From the NCBI RefSeq assembly GCF_008831285.2, contig NC_045148.1:21753002-21817001 (forward strand): 64,000 nt of DNA, read 5' to 3'. Below the pieces are notes generated by a model. It had not been told where the DNA came from. It saw only the letters and a list, made by a program, of their open reading frames with translations, and did no database searches. Shown piece by piece: positions 45,561-56,773 of the stretch (position 1 is the stretch's first letter; each line of letters starts with the position of its first letter). Source of the stretch: Nymphaea colorata (taxonomy: Eukaryota > Streptophyta > Magnoliopsida > Nymphaeales > Nymphaeaceae). Both the position numbers and the translations under genes were made by a program.

Positions 45561-46289
45561 CTGCTGCCGAAAATTATAGTTCTTGTAGACTTAGGCACTC
45601 CCCTCATAAAAATCAAGTTGAGTGAGTGGGTCCGTTTAGTTAGCTCCACCACCACATGATTGTCGTTTCTGTGGTGGAGGATAGATCCAACTGTTGTCTG
45701 GGGTAATCAGCATTTTTTGAACATTTTATGGCGAGTTTACAACAAAATATCAAAGATTGCTAGCCACGAACACCTTGATTTTCCTTAATTTTGATCAATT
45801 TCTAATCTGATTAAATTGTCAACTCGATTTAGGACCCATTTAGATCTAATTTCAGAAATTTAGACTCAAGCACTGCCCAAAAAAATCATACAGAGAAACG
45901 AGACCGTAGACCCATATCTGGATCCAAATCCCAGCTGTAAATCGAAATCAGATCACTAGACCCATATTTGGATCCAACTGCCACCTCTAGATTGCAAAAG
46001 AGCCCTCCATCCATATCTGAATCCACCTAGTCTAGATTGAAGAGCCTTGGATTCATATTTGATCCAATCCAAGATCTAAAGAAAAAATGGATCCGTAGAT
46101 CCATATCTAGACCCAAATTTAAGATCCAGATACAAAATTGAGCCTTACATCTGAATCCAAATCTCTGCTTTAGATCGAAAATTGTGCCAAATTCAGATTG
46201 AAAACTAAGCATTAGATCCAAAAATAACCTATATCCAAAAACCCGATACAAGATCCAAAAATAGAGTCAAAATCCATATCACAATCCAA

Positions 46290-46320
<31 letters not shown>
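46290..46320. repeat. (TA)n microsatellite
   Basis: A TA run in the LTR-like block, present only as a short TATATA stretch in copy 2 near 58571. Confidence 0.9.
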
Positions 46321-46324
<4 letters not shown>

Positions 46325-47187
46325 TCAATGCACAAACCATAACCTAGATCCAACCCAAATTTTTCATCCAAATATAAAAAACCAAGCCCGCGAACCAACC
46401 TCCAGCATCATATATTAAGTTGGATCCCTGAGCATGCACACAAACTCCCCTCACCTTCGGTCTCAATTCTGCTTTATAAAATTTAAAACTGGATGGAAAA
46501 CACAAATCCAATCCATAATTCGGGCATTTAACATCGAACTGGACCCTTTCTGGTTCGGGAAAAATTGATTCAGATTCAAGCGGACCCAAAATTGCCAAAA
46601 CCGGAGCCAAATTCATTTTACAAAAAGGTCATTTTGCCCTTAGAAAAATATCAAATTTTCTTTTCTTTTTAAAAAAATTTTTAACCATGCTGCTGGGACT
46701 CGCGTGGGGCCTGCCTAGGGTGGCAGGACCAAATACCCACCTCATTGACTCAATAAAATTCAAGCCAATGAGGGGGCATTTAATTAGCCAAGGCCAGATT
46801 CGGCAGTAACCAGCATGCTACTGGCAGAGAGTGTTCGGTGTCTAGCAGAGTGCTCTCGCCAAGAAGCCTGTGCCATGCTCAGCAAAGAAGGGCACTAGGA
46901 GACCTAACATGTTAATCATAGTTTCCATCCATCCAAGAGAATTTTGAACTTAAAATCTCTCTTTTCATTTCTCTATTTCTCTCTCAGATTTCTCTCTCTT
47001 TGATTTTTATCTCTCATTCTAGCTCTCCCTTTCTCTATCTCTTTCTAAAATTATCTTTTCTTTTTTTCTCTCTCTTCATTTCTCTCTCTTCCTTTTTAAA
47101 AATCTTTTTCTCTCTCTTTCTTTCTTTTATTGCTTCTCTTTTAATCTCTCTTTTTCTCTTTTTCTTTTATCTTTCTCTCTCTCTCTC

Positions 47188-47402
47188 CTCCCCTGCCTTA
47201 ACCAAGTGATGTGTAGACAACAGCCGGGTTAGGTAGGTGGCGTGCTATAACCACGGCTTCAGTTTGATTCTTGGAGGGTCTTATCCTGAAGGTATTGAGG
47301 AGTAGTGTTGATCTTGGCATTAGAGATGCCTTTATGAGGTCAAATGGACCGGTTCTTGTCCACCTTCTTCTCCCCTCTCCTTTATCTCCCCTCCCTTTAG
47401 AC
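47188..47402 (+). mobile_element. About 214-bp insertion in copy 1 of duplication T (SINE candidate)
   Basis: Copy 2 passes directly from one CT tract to the next (59440-59462), whereas copy 1 has this insert in the CT tract. It contains GGTTAGGTAGGTGGCG followed 24 bases later by CAGTTTGATTCTTGG, which loosely resemble the A and B boxes of a tRNA-derived RNA polymerase III promoter. A similar pair of words occurs at 63850-63905. It lacks a clear poly-A tail, and a target duplication cannot be judged in a CT repeat. Confidence 0.35.
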
Positions 47403-47417
47403 TCTCTCTCTCTCTCT

Positions 47418-47462
<45 letters not shown>
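47402..47462. repeat. (CT)n(TA)n microsatellite
   Basis: A CT run followed by about 20 TA repeats. The 171-codon frame crossing it is an artefact of the repeat and the SINE-like insert. Confidence 0.9.
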
Positions 47463-47465
<3 letters not shown>

Positions 47466-48119
47466 CCATTTTACTTCGCCCAAAATCTGTCAACTTCACC
47501 AAGGCCAATATTAAGGTGCAGTACCCATGATTGTTATCAGACTACACTTGACTTGATAGCATACCCATTTTCGATTTTATATGTATGTTGTGGTATGAAT
47601 GACTTATCTAATTTTCTTTTCAAGCATAGAGAACTCTTTTTATTTTCATTTAACATGCATATTCACTATTCATTTATAGGATTAACGAATACCCACAGCC
47701 ACTTCTTTAAAAACCTAAGCAAATTAAAATCGAGCCCTAATAATGTGGTAACTGAGTTAGGCAAAAACCTTGACCTACATCATTAAACAAAATTTCTAAA
47801 ACAATTTAAAATCTTTACCATGCACCACACTTCATTTAAGTGGAGAATAATGCTTAAATGAATGTGGACATGCACCAAGAATGAACAATGCACCAGAAAA
47901 ACTAAGCCTCATACTGATGGCCGGTGGACCCTTTTCCACTTTGCAAAACAAAATCCCATTGGTGAACCAAAAGAAATTTTGGGACGCAAAATATGCGGCA
48001 CTAGTGGTGAGAAATTTCTTCATAAAAAACGAGCTTGTAAGGTAGGTAAATGCAACACATATGATATTGATTTTTAATTTCATGTCATTATGGATATAAA
48101 AGTCTTGACCAACATCATT

Positions 48120-50062
48120 ATACAATTTGATCTATAAACTAGTTGCTAAGTTGATGGCTGAGAGAATGAAGATTGTTTTAGCAGAATTATTGGCTCAGAA
48201 CAAGAGCCTCTGATCTCTCAAGTGGATTTATCCACCAACCATGCACCTTGCACTTGAAGCGGTCAACAGCTTGGATAAGGGCACATAGAACAATCTTTTA
48301 TCCTGAAATTAGATATTCCAAAAGGTTATGGAAAAGTGAGATGGTCTTTCCTGCACTTTGGTCTTTCTTTTTTGGGATCCTGTGAAGATTGGGTGAGGAA
48401 AATTATTACTTATGTTTCTACTGCTTCCTTAGTTGTCAACTTTAAGAAGGGAGGGAACCACTTTTTGTTGCCATGGAGGCCGATGACAAACACACCCTCT
48501 CTCTCCACTTTTATTTACTATCATTGTGTTGTGGAAGTTTTATTTGGAAACCTCCAATGGCAAGTTTTACAGGGCAGGAAGCCCCTAAAATGACTTTCTC
48601 AATTTACTTCTTACCTGGGGTGCTTCTTCTCTTCAAATGACATCCTTTTATTTTTTGGGGCTGTTGTGAAAATCCACTTCTCTTTTATACCAAGTTTTAC
48701 CTGATTTCACTTCCAAAGCAGGTCTGACTATAAATTTATTTCATTTTTTTATTCATTTTAATGTTCTTGACAACACAATGGTCATTGCAAACTGATTTCA
48801 TTGACAATTGTCTAAACTTCGCCTAACTTATTTGGGTTCCATTATTTGTTGGTATTCTCACCCCGACTTATGTGAGAAGCTTTGTAGAAGGGTGGACCAT
48901 CCACTTACTTATATGAGAAGCATGTTCTGCAGCAAGTGGTGGGTTATTTGGTGAGAGCATTTAGACTTCCGCTTATTGTACTGAACTTTATAGAGAAGAA
49001 TTTGTCATTTTATTTGGGGGGATTCCCATCATATTAGGAAACATCAGTTACTTAGTTGTAAGTCTGCTTGCTCCAATACAAGAAGGTGGTCTTGGCCTTC
49101 TTGACGTCACCAACTCCTTATGTACTCTTTTGGTCAGACACCAATACTTGAATGGGAGCTTGTGAAGTAATGCTTATTTCTCTTGGATATGGAAAAGCTG
49201 CCTTTCAGGGATGAGAAGAGGTTTGTTACTTAATTTAGCAGTGTTTGGGTTACCGTAAAGTAGAAAATTTGGTGTGAGGATTGGGGTTCTCATAGTTTCA
49301 TTAACTTCAGATGAAATGGACATGAAATAAAAAATAGAAGACCCTAGATACAAGGGGGAAGCCAGCAATTTTCTTAGGAAGGGTAGAATAGTATTTGCAA
49401 AAAATATACAAGTACTGAACATTATTTTTCAAAATTTTTACATAGCCCAATTAAAAATTTTTAGAAATATAAGTATCATATTTTTTCCAAAATATGATGG
49501 GGGAGGGGTCATGGCTAGAAGTGCATAACTCTATTCAAAAAGTTATCTCACAGTGGTTCAAATGGTCTTTGAAATAAATGGATTACAATACGCCGTGTTT
49601 ATGCTTACATGTACTCTTTTGGAACATAAGGAAACAAAGAAATTCTATTATGCATCATGCCAATTTGATTCTGAGTGGTCTCGAATGGAGAGTCTGCAAT
49701 GATTTAAAGGATATGATAGCTGGTATAAAGTGGAAACATCAAGAGGTGATCGTTCCTCCTTACCACATGGTTTTGCGGTCGATCTGTATGTGGTGAAATG
49801 GTATGCAGAAAATGTCTGTATGTGGTGAAATGGTGTGCAGAAAATGGCTTTCTGTAGCTGATGTATTTGCTGTCAACATGATTGTAATGAGGCTGTAATC
49901 CTTTTGTACAGTGAGGTTGGTTTTTTGCCTATCTTCTTTTTGGTTAGTTGTAGTTTCTATCTTTGTATTTGAGGTTTATGTCTCTTCTTTTTTGGTTTGT
50001 TCTAGCTCAGGTATCTTGTATTTTGTTATCTGTCATATTGTTAATAAAAATGTTCGGGATGC
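48120..50062 (+). pseudogene. L1-type LINE reverse transcriptase relic (copy 1b)
   Basis: Frames joined by eye follow a plant L1 RT. They are YKLVAKLMAERMK (near 48131, as in IYKLVSKVLANRLK), LKLDIPKGYGKVRWSFL (near 48308, motif A with KAYD changed to KGYG), WVRKIITYVSTASLVVN in an open 85-codon frame at 48336-48593, and SSNDILLFF (near 48632, the FADD box with the first Asp changed to Asn). GGLGLLDVTNSLCTLLVRHQ follows near 49090 and LFWNIRKQRNSIMHHAN (near 49615, the C-terminal W.IW..RN segment). The end near 50062 (GTTAATAAAAATGTTCGG) looks like an L1 3' UTR. L1 proteins copy their RNA into DNA at nicked target sites. Here many stops and mutated catalytic boxes rule out activity. The endonuclease and ORF1 are missing. 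Confidence 0.75.
49783..49846. repeat. 32-bp tandem duplication in the LINE 3' region
   Basis: TCTGTATGTGGTGAAATGGT occurs at 49783 and again at 49815. Copy 2 of duplication T has one unit (about 61897), so it arose after the segmental duplication. Confidence 0.9.
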
Positions 50063-50095
50063 CTAAACTCATAGCAACAACGTTCCATCGCCATG

Positions 50096-50280
50096 TAGGG
50101 CTGCACATGCGTCGAGCCCAAGCTTGTCCCTCTTGAGCTCGACTTGATTATACAACATCAAGCTTGAGCTCGACTCCCTTAACTTCCTTAACTCATTTAT
50201 GGCCTAACTTGTTTTTTAAAACTTGTTCACATCAACTTGTTCAATTCATGTACCAAAGCAAAACTCGAGTTGAAAGGAAA
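50096..50280. mobile_element. MITE family 2, left end intact
   Basis: TAGGGCTGCACATGCGTCGAGCCCAAGCTTG at 50096, then 'gagctcgactt' and 'aagcttgagctcgactccc' words to about 50280. The right terminus is not found. Inserted directly after the LINE 3' end. Duplicate at 62178-62350. Confidence 0.5.
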
Positions 50281-50654
50281 ATTGGTTTTCTTGTGATACA
50301 AACTGGGGTATGATTGTCCTGTAGTACCAAGATATTCTTTTTAGTGCTGTAAGTTAAATGAGAAAACAACTTAAAATTTTCCACTTAATCACAAAGTTGC
50401 ACACCAATAAGAACAAATTATATGGTAAAACCATGAAAACAAGGGGTTTCTACCCCCTGCCCTTTTCTCCCTCTCTCTCTTCACAGGGACAAATTGTCAA
50501 TGCAACAAATTGAAGAAAACATGTGGTGCCATTTGTATCTTTGCAAAAGCAGTTCCATTCTCTCCCCAACCTTGCGTGCATATGTTTTTGTGGAACTGAA
50601 TAGCCACCTATAACTTTTCGTGGAACAACCTTCAATGATGCCATAAACACTTCT

Positions 50655-51190
50655 AGAAAGCCTTAGAGGACTAAGTTTAAGGGGGCGTATGACGAACTTG
50701 TGTTATAGAAACAAAATTTCACCTTCAACTAGAATTGGAATGAAACTTCCAACTCTAGTTTCCCTTTGATAGTCTGGTACTTTGATTTAAAATTGAAAAT
50801 TATGTGTTTGATAGAGCAAGAACTAAAATTCTGGAATTGGTGTATTAAAATCATCATAACATGTGCCAAGAGAGAAGACATCCAATCATTAGGGCCTGAT
50901 TTCTTAGAACCTTACACATTGCAAATGATTTAAAATTTTAATACTTCAATATATCCCCCCGAATTAAAAGGAAATTTTAAAATGCATGATCTACAAATGA
51001 TTGTGAAGGAATGTATATAGTGCTGGCTAGTGCATCTTCTCAAGAGTTAAGAATATAAGCCCACTTACTTAGAGATTTTAATATTTGCCAATATTAGCCT
51101 TAGGTGGAAGACTCAGCAATACAATAGAAAGTGAGCATCTCTGCTAACAACCTTACAGGTTTTGGATATGGATCCAACAGATTTGGAACT
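50655..51190. other. AT-rich spacer with possible MITE remnant
   Basis: 'aagggggcgtatgacgaac' near 50678 and repeated 'aactagaattggaatgaaact' / 'aactaaaattctggaattgg' words recall MITEs whose interior is built on 'ggaattgg' words, but no inverted termini are seen. Otherwise nothing recognised. Confidence 0.25.
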
Positions 51191-51795
51191 ATCATGATGT
51201 GTCAGTCAAGAAAAATAAAGGAAGAAAAATATTATGTGGATGCATAAAAATGAAATGGTGGTTGGATCGACTAAGAACTAATCGACCAAATGTGTGGTGG
51301 GTGAGAGAAAATGGAAAACAGGGCCTAAAAATTTTACAAGTCTTAAATAAAGCAAGGGAGGGAAAGAAAAGAGCCGATAAAAAGCAAAAAGGATTCATGT
51401 TTAACCAAAAAAAAAAATAGTTTCAATCTGTCACCGATTTTTTACAAACTGAAACATTTCATTAATTGTTCACCTTTCTCCAAGAGGCTCTCTTAGCTGC
51501 TCAACCATTTAAGCTTCTAGAAGAAGGCGATCTGTTCCTGTTTATCTGTGAGAAATGGGGTTGCTACTGCATCATTTTGTTGAGGAGTAATACTATTTGC
51601 ACCAACCAGAAGACTTAAGAACTGGCTTTCTCAGTTCCAGGAGGCATTTCCTGTGGCCTCCCAAGCTGATGTTCTCAGTGAAACCACACCAACATGACCA
51701 AGTCCTATTGACTTCTGTCATGTTTGCTGAAAGCAGTTGCAATCTATTGATTTTTACAGATTCACTCTACTTTTGCAGGTGGAAAACATGACATA
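51190..51795 (-). pseudogene. Degraded duplicate of the NLR 3' end and 3' flank
   Basis: 51480-51690 matches the C-terminal coding end of the NLR relic at 52130-52335 ('gaaggcgatctgttc..gtt', 'gttgctactgcatcattt', 'cccaagctgatgt.ctca'), but is too eroded to translate. 51330-51475 matches 51795-51950 ('caaatctgtcaccgatttt', 'aaagagcc.a..aaa.gcaaaa'). So the NLR 3' end was tandemly duplicated and this outer copy has decayed further. Confidence 0.6.
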
Positions 51796-52062
51796 AAAAA
51801 TGTACAAGACCTAAATCAAACAAGGGAGAGGAAAAAAGAGCCCACGAAATGCAAAAGATTCATACTTGACCCAAAAAAAAGGTAGTTACAATCTGTCACC
51901 GATTTTGAACACTGAAACATATCGAATAATTGTTACATTTCCTCCAAGATGGCATCTTAACTCCTGTGGCAGATCAAGTGCAGGACATATGTAAATACTG
52001 AAGGCTTCAGCCAACGAAACAGAAAAGGTTCTGTAACATGATATAACAGCACCTCAACCACT

Positions 52063-53440
52063 TCAGCCTAGGATGGATAACCTTTCCCTAAGATGGTCCC
52101 TGGGTTCCCGCGGCAGATGGAGTGCTCGACAAATGTAAGTTACCAACTTTTCAAGCTTTGAGAGGCAGGCGATCTGTTCATTTGCATCCATGGGACATGT
52201 TGTTTCTACTGCATCATTTTCATTTTGGTGGGTAGTAATGTCCACCAGAGACTTCAGATTGGGGAAGTATTGAAGCTCTAGGTATCTCAGTTTTGTGAGG
52301 CATTGCCAGTGTTCTCCCAAGCTGATGTCCTCATAGAAATAGTTTAGGTACAATGTCTCCAGTTGGGAGAGACCCCACAAGCACTGAGGTACCCTTCCCA
52401 ATTTGACCTCATCAACATTTGTGTCGCTCAAAGACAGGGACTTGAGGGAGGGTAGAAATGTTGATACCTCCGATGGCAATGGCGATGGGAGTAGTACTGC
52501 TGAGTCTGGATCCAACCTTAACTCAATGAGGTTAGGCAGTTGCTCAAGGAATTTCCATCCCAATCTTGCACTTAGGCACCAACACACTGACAAACTTTGG
52601 AGCTGATTCACTTGACCGTCATGCCAAGCAAGCTCCAATAGAGCATCAAGCAAGCCTTCTGTCTGCATCTTTGGACAATTCATAAAATTCGCCTCTCTTA
52701 ACCTTGGCGTAGAAGACAATGTTGTTTCCCCTAATCCATCTGCTGGCCACCCTTCCCAGTTGAGCAAACCTTCCACCATCAACTCCTCAAGTAACGGAAC
52801 ATTAACAAGAGCCTTCAAGCTATTAGGTCCGTACACCTTCTACGACTTGAGAGCAGGCATGTCATGAGGTAATTACTCTAGGCTGTCACAAAATTCTACC
52901 TCCAACGACTCCAAGGCAGGCATGTCAGATAGAGTCTTCAGCCTATCACATCTCCGCACCATCAATGACTTGAGAGCAGGCATGTCATCTAAATGCTCTA
53001 GGCCGTCACAATAACTCACCTCCAATGACTCCAAGACAGGCATGTTAACAGGAGCCTTTAGGCTGTCACATGGCCACACCACCAACGACTTGAGAGCAGG
53101 CATGTGATGAGGCGATTGCTCTAGGCTGTCACAAAGTGCCACGTCCAACCACTTGAGAGCAGGCATGTGATGAGGTAATTGCTGTAGGCTGCAGCATTCC
53201 TCCACCTTCAACGACTCCAAGGCAGGTGTGCTAGCTATTTCACATAGTGCTGGGCAATTGATGACCTTTAGTACTTTTAACGAGGTAATGCTTATTAGTT
53301 TTTCCCATAAATGGCATCTTTCCAGCTTTAGTGAATGTGGCTTGGTATACTCAGTATTGAAATGCCAAACTGGCATCTTTTCTTTATAATCACCTATCTC
53401 CAAGCACTCCGGCCAAAGTGGAGGTTCCAATGCCTCCAGT
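52063..53440 (-). pseudogene. NLR-type disease-resistance protein: C-terminal LRR relic
   Basis: A single minus-strand frame of about 455 codons interrupted by TAA at 52873-52875 and TAG at 52840-52842. From the 5' side (53440) it encodes HLWEKLISITSLKVLKVINC, then seven units of 20-21 residues of the form MPALKSLxVxxCDSLExLPHH, then irregular LRRs such as LPSLKSLSLSDTNVDE and LSQLETLYLNYF, ending LRERLSILG with a stop at 52063. Such sequence is typical of LRR domains of plant coiled-coil NLR receptors, cytoplasmic immune sensors. The NB-ARC domain and N-terminus are absent: upstream the frame is cut at about 53440 by Copia sequence. Two stops in otherwise clean sequence suggest recent loss. 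Beyond 52063 lies a duplicated 3' flank. Confidence 0.85.
52840..53230 (-). repeat. 60-63-bp tandem repeats within the NLR LRR region
   Basis: The word GAGAGCAGGCATGTCAT or CCAAGGCAGGCATGTCA recurs at roughly 60-63-base steps (52850, 52913, 52973, 53033, 53093, 53156, 53218). Units of the 'KSL' type (gacttgagagcagg) and the 'ESL' type (gactccaaggcagg) alternate over part of the array, implying growth by duplication of two-unit blocks. Confidence 0.75.
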
Positions 53441-55190
53441 GCACCACTCTATTCAGAAGCACCACTCTGTTGGTCATTACAACTATGATGAATGGGAATC
53501 AGAGAATGACATGGTTATGGCATGGCTGCTCAACTCTACGGAACCATCCATAGCAAATCTGTTTACATATCAAGATACCGCACACAGAATATGGGAGGAT
53601 CTAAAACAACTTTACAGTGAGCAAAATAATCTTGCTCAAGTATACCAGATACAATGTGAGATTGCCAATCTCACCCTCCGTGACCAAGATGTGTAGCGGT
53701 ACATTGGGAGACTTAGGAGTCTATATGATGAGCTCCTCCAATATTGACCAGTGACCTCTCATCCAGCCATTTACAAAGAGTGTTTTGAAGAAGATCAAAT
53801 CTTCAAGGTCCTCATTGGATTGAGTGAGGACTATGAAGCCATAAGGACTCAAATCCTGAATACTATGCCGCTGCCAAAATTCAATGTTGTTTGTCAAATG
53901 ATTCAAAGAGAGGTGTCATGGCGAAGAGTCATGAGTGTCCCTCCTCAAACGGACTCCATAGAAGACAGCCAAGAAAGAATGGAGTGCCTTTCAGAATCGG
54001 GCACTAATCAAGGCATACAAAGGTACCACCCAAACACATAGAAAAATCACAGCAAACTTAAGTGTACTCACTGCAGGAAATTGGGTCACACACGCGATCG
54101 CTGCTGGGAACTTGTGGGGCGACCAGGGAAGGAAAAGGGATTTCTTCGAGACAAATATTAGTTCCACTTTTACTTGTTCCTAAGCTTGCTGTCAACATTA
54201 TGCATGTTAGCAAAAACACTCAAGATTATGATTGTTTGGTTGTTTTCTCCAAGAAGGATGTAACGTCTCAGGACCCGAGCACGAAGAAGGTGATTGGTAA
54301 GGGCCGACGCCATGGTGACCTCTACACTTTGGATACCGACAGTTTGAGGTTTTTCACCAAATCAAAATCGACCCAAAGGACGGACTATCAAATTTGACAT
54401 GCTTGATTAGGACACATATATGATCGCAACCTCAGTCCCCTCATCCCTTCCCTCACCATTGATGATAATAATGCATGTAATGCATGCAAATTCGCCAAAT
54501 TCACACGCCTCACCTTCCAGCCAATTCATGAAAGGTCTGAAAAAGCTTTCGATATCATTCACTCAGATGTTTGGGGACCTACTCCAGAGGACTCTCACGC
54601 TGGTTTTAAGTTCTGTCTCTTTCATTGATGATATGACTCGTGTAACTTGGATTTATTTTCTCAAAAATTAGAGTGAAGTGCCAAAATTTTTTGAAGAATT
54701 CTATGCCCTCATTCTCCCTCATTATGGTGCTAAGATTAAAATGCTTCGCTTTGACAATGGTGGTGAATATGTGAATGATGCATTGAAAAACTTTATGAGG
54801 AAGCTTGGATTACAACACCAATGTACATGCACCGGGACGCCTCAGCAAAATGGCATTGCAGAAAGAAAAAACCGACAACTTCCGAATATTGCTCGGGCCC
54901 TTATGATGCACATGAACGTACCTCAGATTTTTTGGAGCAAAGCCATTGGGACAACATGTTATATATCCATTCGAGTTCCAAACTCTAGTATAGAAGGAAA
55001 AATTCCTCTTGAACTCCTTCTCTATAAGCCGCTGTCACTTGAACACCTCAGGGTATTTGGGTGCAAATGTTTCGTACATGTGCAAGAAAGATTTAGAAAT
55101 AAATTCCAGCAATTACGTGGTCTACTTTGTCTAGTATATTGTTCGTCAATTTTTTCAGGTTTGTGATGTAATATATTGTAGTCAACTATT
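53440..55190 (+). pseudogene. Truncated Ty1/Copia retrotransposon: gag, zinc knuckle, integrase
   Basis: Gag core (53440-53990, with ENDMVMAWLLNS, DTAHRIWEDLKQLY and EDYEAIRTQIL) is followed by a CCHC knuckle CTHCRKLGHTRDRC (near 54063) and a protease-end/pre-integrase segment (VIGKGRRHGDLYTLD, CNACKFAKF near 54478). The integrase core shows HSDVWGP, RFDNGGEY and NGIAERKN. The D, D and E are at about 54566, 54753 and 54861, and the last two have D-35-E spacing. Stops occur at 53694-53696, near 53747, near 54160 and at 54669, plus frameshifts. It ends around 55110-55190 before the reverse transcriptase; RT, RNase H and both LTRs are missing. Copia integrase inserts the element cDNA into the genome. 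This copy is dead. Confidence 0.85.
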
Positions 55191-55446
55191 TGGAATTGAC
55201 ATTCCATAGCATAGCTAGTTGGCTTGAGGAGCACGCTGATGGTACATCCTTAGTTCCATTCTTATGGGTGTTACTTCCCTAGACTTTGGAAAGAAAGAAA
55301 CTGAAATGTGCATCGAAGAAGGTTTAATGATCTCATCATTTCCTAGATTTGAAACATAGATCATCTGCCAATGCCTCTGGCCACTTCGGTTAGAATCAAG
55401 TAGTAGTATCACGCACATATCATGGTGCATCTTTGACTCCCATTTC

Positions 55447-55476
55447 CAGTGGCGGAGATAGGAATTTCTGGTTAAG
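55447..55476. mobile_element. CAGTGGCGGAG-type MITE terminus, interrupted
   Basis: CAGTGGCGGAGATAGGAATTTCTGGTTAAG is the end sequence of the family also seen at 56774-56948 (reverse complement of its right end). It is cut off by the MITE family 1 copy that starts at 55477. Confidence 0.45.
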
Positions 55477-55927
55477 TAAGGATGTCAATATATTCGATTT
55501 GAATCAGATATCCAACCAAACCATTCTGAAAAACCAGTTATAGAAAAAAAAATATAATGTCCAATGGAAAAATCAGATCAGGTTTGGATTTAAGATATGA
55601 CATTCTATTGGTTTCAGATTCAGATATATGTAAATATTTGATCAGATTCAAATTCAGACCGGATTCAGTTTTAAACAAATGTCATACATCTAACAATCTT
55701 CTATATTGAAAGTCAGCTAGATTTTGTTCAAAATTCAGATTTGGAAGTGAATGCAATGTTGGATTCAGATCATATTCAGATTGCAAAATTAGATTTCAGA
55801 CTTAGATATGACTTTTATTCATTCATGTTCATATCAGAATTCAAATATGAACACGTGAATATTTGAAAAATCAGCTACATACCATTAAGAGTAATTTTTA
55901 TTCGAATCTGATCCATTGACATCCCTA
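55477..55927. mobile_element. hAT-like MITE family 1, complete copy, opposite orientation
   Basis: Starts TAAGGATGTCAATATATTCG and ends GATCCATTGACATCCCTA, whose reverse complement is TAGGGATGTCAATGGATC. Interior of 'gattcagat' words. The possible target duplication (tggttaag / tggctgat) is weak. 55930-56225 then holds no recognised feature. Confidence 0.7.
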
Positions 55928-56225
55928 TGGCTGATCGCACATGACAAGCAAAGCTGGGTGGCAGCTCCTAATGCTAGATCCACAATCCAAGTCCACTCCT
56001 CATTGAAAAGCTGTTGACCCTGCCGGCAACTGCTCATACCAGCCCACATCTGGCTTATTTGCTGCTCTTTTTGGCGTAACAAAGAGTGTATCAGAACCTC
56101 TTTGCGATGCTCAGCTTGCCTGATGCATTCCTTCCAATTGCAAATCTCATGCTAATTCACTTCGCAGGGGCTGCATGTTTGTCTTCTGATCTTGGAGTTG
56201 AGTTGGACAATTTATATGGATATAG

Positions 56226-56632
56226 TTGGGATGTCAGCAGATCACATTCAAATCAGACATGCTTTTAACTGTATCCACTTTTTTGGATATTCATATTAGA
56301 AAAACAAAGAAATTTATATCTGAATCTAAATTCAAAATCTGATTTCACAATTGACTTTTACATTCATATCTGAATCTGAATCCAAATTTTGGACCAAATT
56401 TAGCCATTTTTTTAGAATTTAAGAGCATTAGATATAAGATATTTCTTTAAAAATAAATCCGATTAATCCGAATATGATAGGAAATTATGTATATCTGAAT
56501 CCAATCATAGGTCATTTCTTAAATACAAATATGATCTGCCTTATTAACTAGATATTTTCTTTTTTCATACCTGATTTTTTTCGATAGAGTTTGGTCAGAT
56601 ATGTGATTCAAATCGGATATGCTGACATCTCT
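56226..56632. mobile_element. hAT-like MITE family 1, complete copy
   Basis: Starts TTGGGATGTCAGCAGATC and ends GATATGCTGACATCTCT; the reverse complement of the end is AGAGATGTCAGCATATC. Flanked by ggatatag (56218-56225) and agatatag (56633-56640), a 7-of-8 target duplication. Non-coding. Confidence 0.8.
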
Positions 56633-56773
56633 AGATATAGGGTAATTAGCAGCTCAGGTTTCCTATGGAAGATAATGGGAGTTAGGCTCTATTAACAAAA
56701 AATTATATTTACAGCTGCCAAAAATGGGGATGCATAGCGTGTAGACCATAGTGAAAACTTAGCTACTGTGTCC

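Larger units (their letters stand above)
45710..48030 (+). mobile_element. LTR-like block inside duplication T, copy 1
   Basis: Between two LINE pieces lies about 2.3 kb with the same internal order as the LTRs at 35686-38023 and (minus) 22219-20910. It has 'gatccaaat' words (45900-46350), a GC-richer 'tagggtggcaggaccaaatacccacc' segment (46720), CT-rich DNA (46950-47190), TA repeats (47420-47461), 'cttcgcccaaaatctgtcaacttcacc' and an ending 'aaagaaattttgggacgcaaaat' (47968-47990) like the 38023 end. No gag-pol. The left boundary is uncertain. Confidence 0.45.
44702..50578 (+). repeat. Segmental duplication T, copy 1
   Basis: Direct duplicate of 56957-62641, starting at CATAAAGACATGTAA and ending at CCCCAACCTTGCGTG. 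Order shared: C-rich run, L1 fragment, LTR-like block, L1 RT, MITE family 2. Copy 1 has DNA that copy 2 lacks at about 47188-47402 and about 47950-48040, and lacks about 270 bases present in copy 2 near 59790-60060. Confidence 0.9.

Noticed and set aside
47000-47209. Ser/Leu/Phe-rich frames over CT-rich DNA (also 59197-59484)
   Set aside because: Products of low-complexity CT tracts in an LTR-like block.
47271-47786. 171-codon plus-strand frame
   Set aside because: It crosses a SINE-like insert, a CT run and a long TA run (Tyr-Ile repeats), and the second copy of the duplication has no equivalent. Not a gene.
45710-48030. Interpretation of the LTR-like block as having interrupted a single LINE
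   Set aside because: The LINE piece on its left encodes a region downstream of the RT found on its right, so the two pieces are not continuous; they are separate or rearranged copies.
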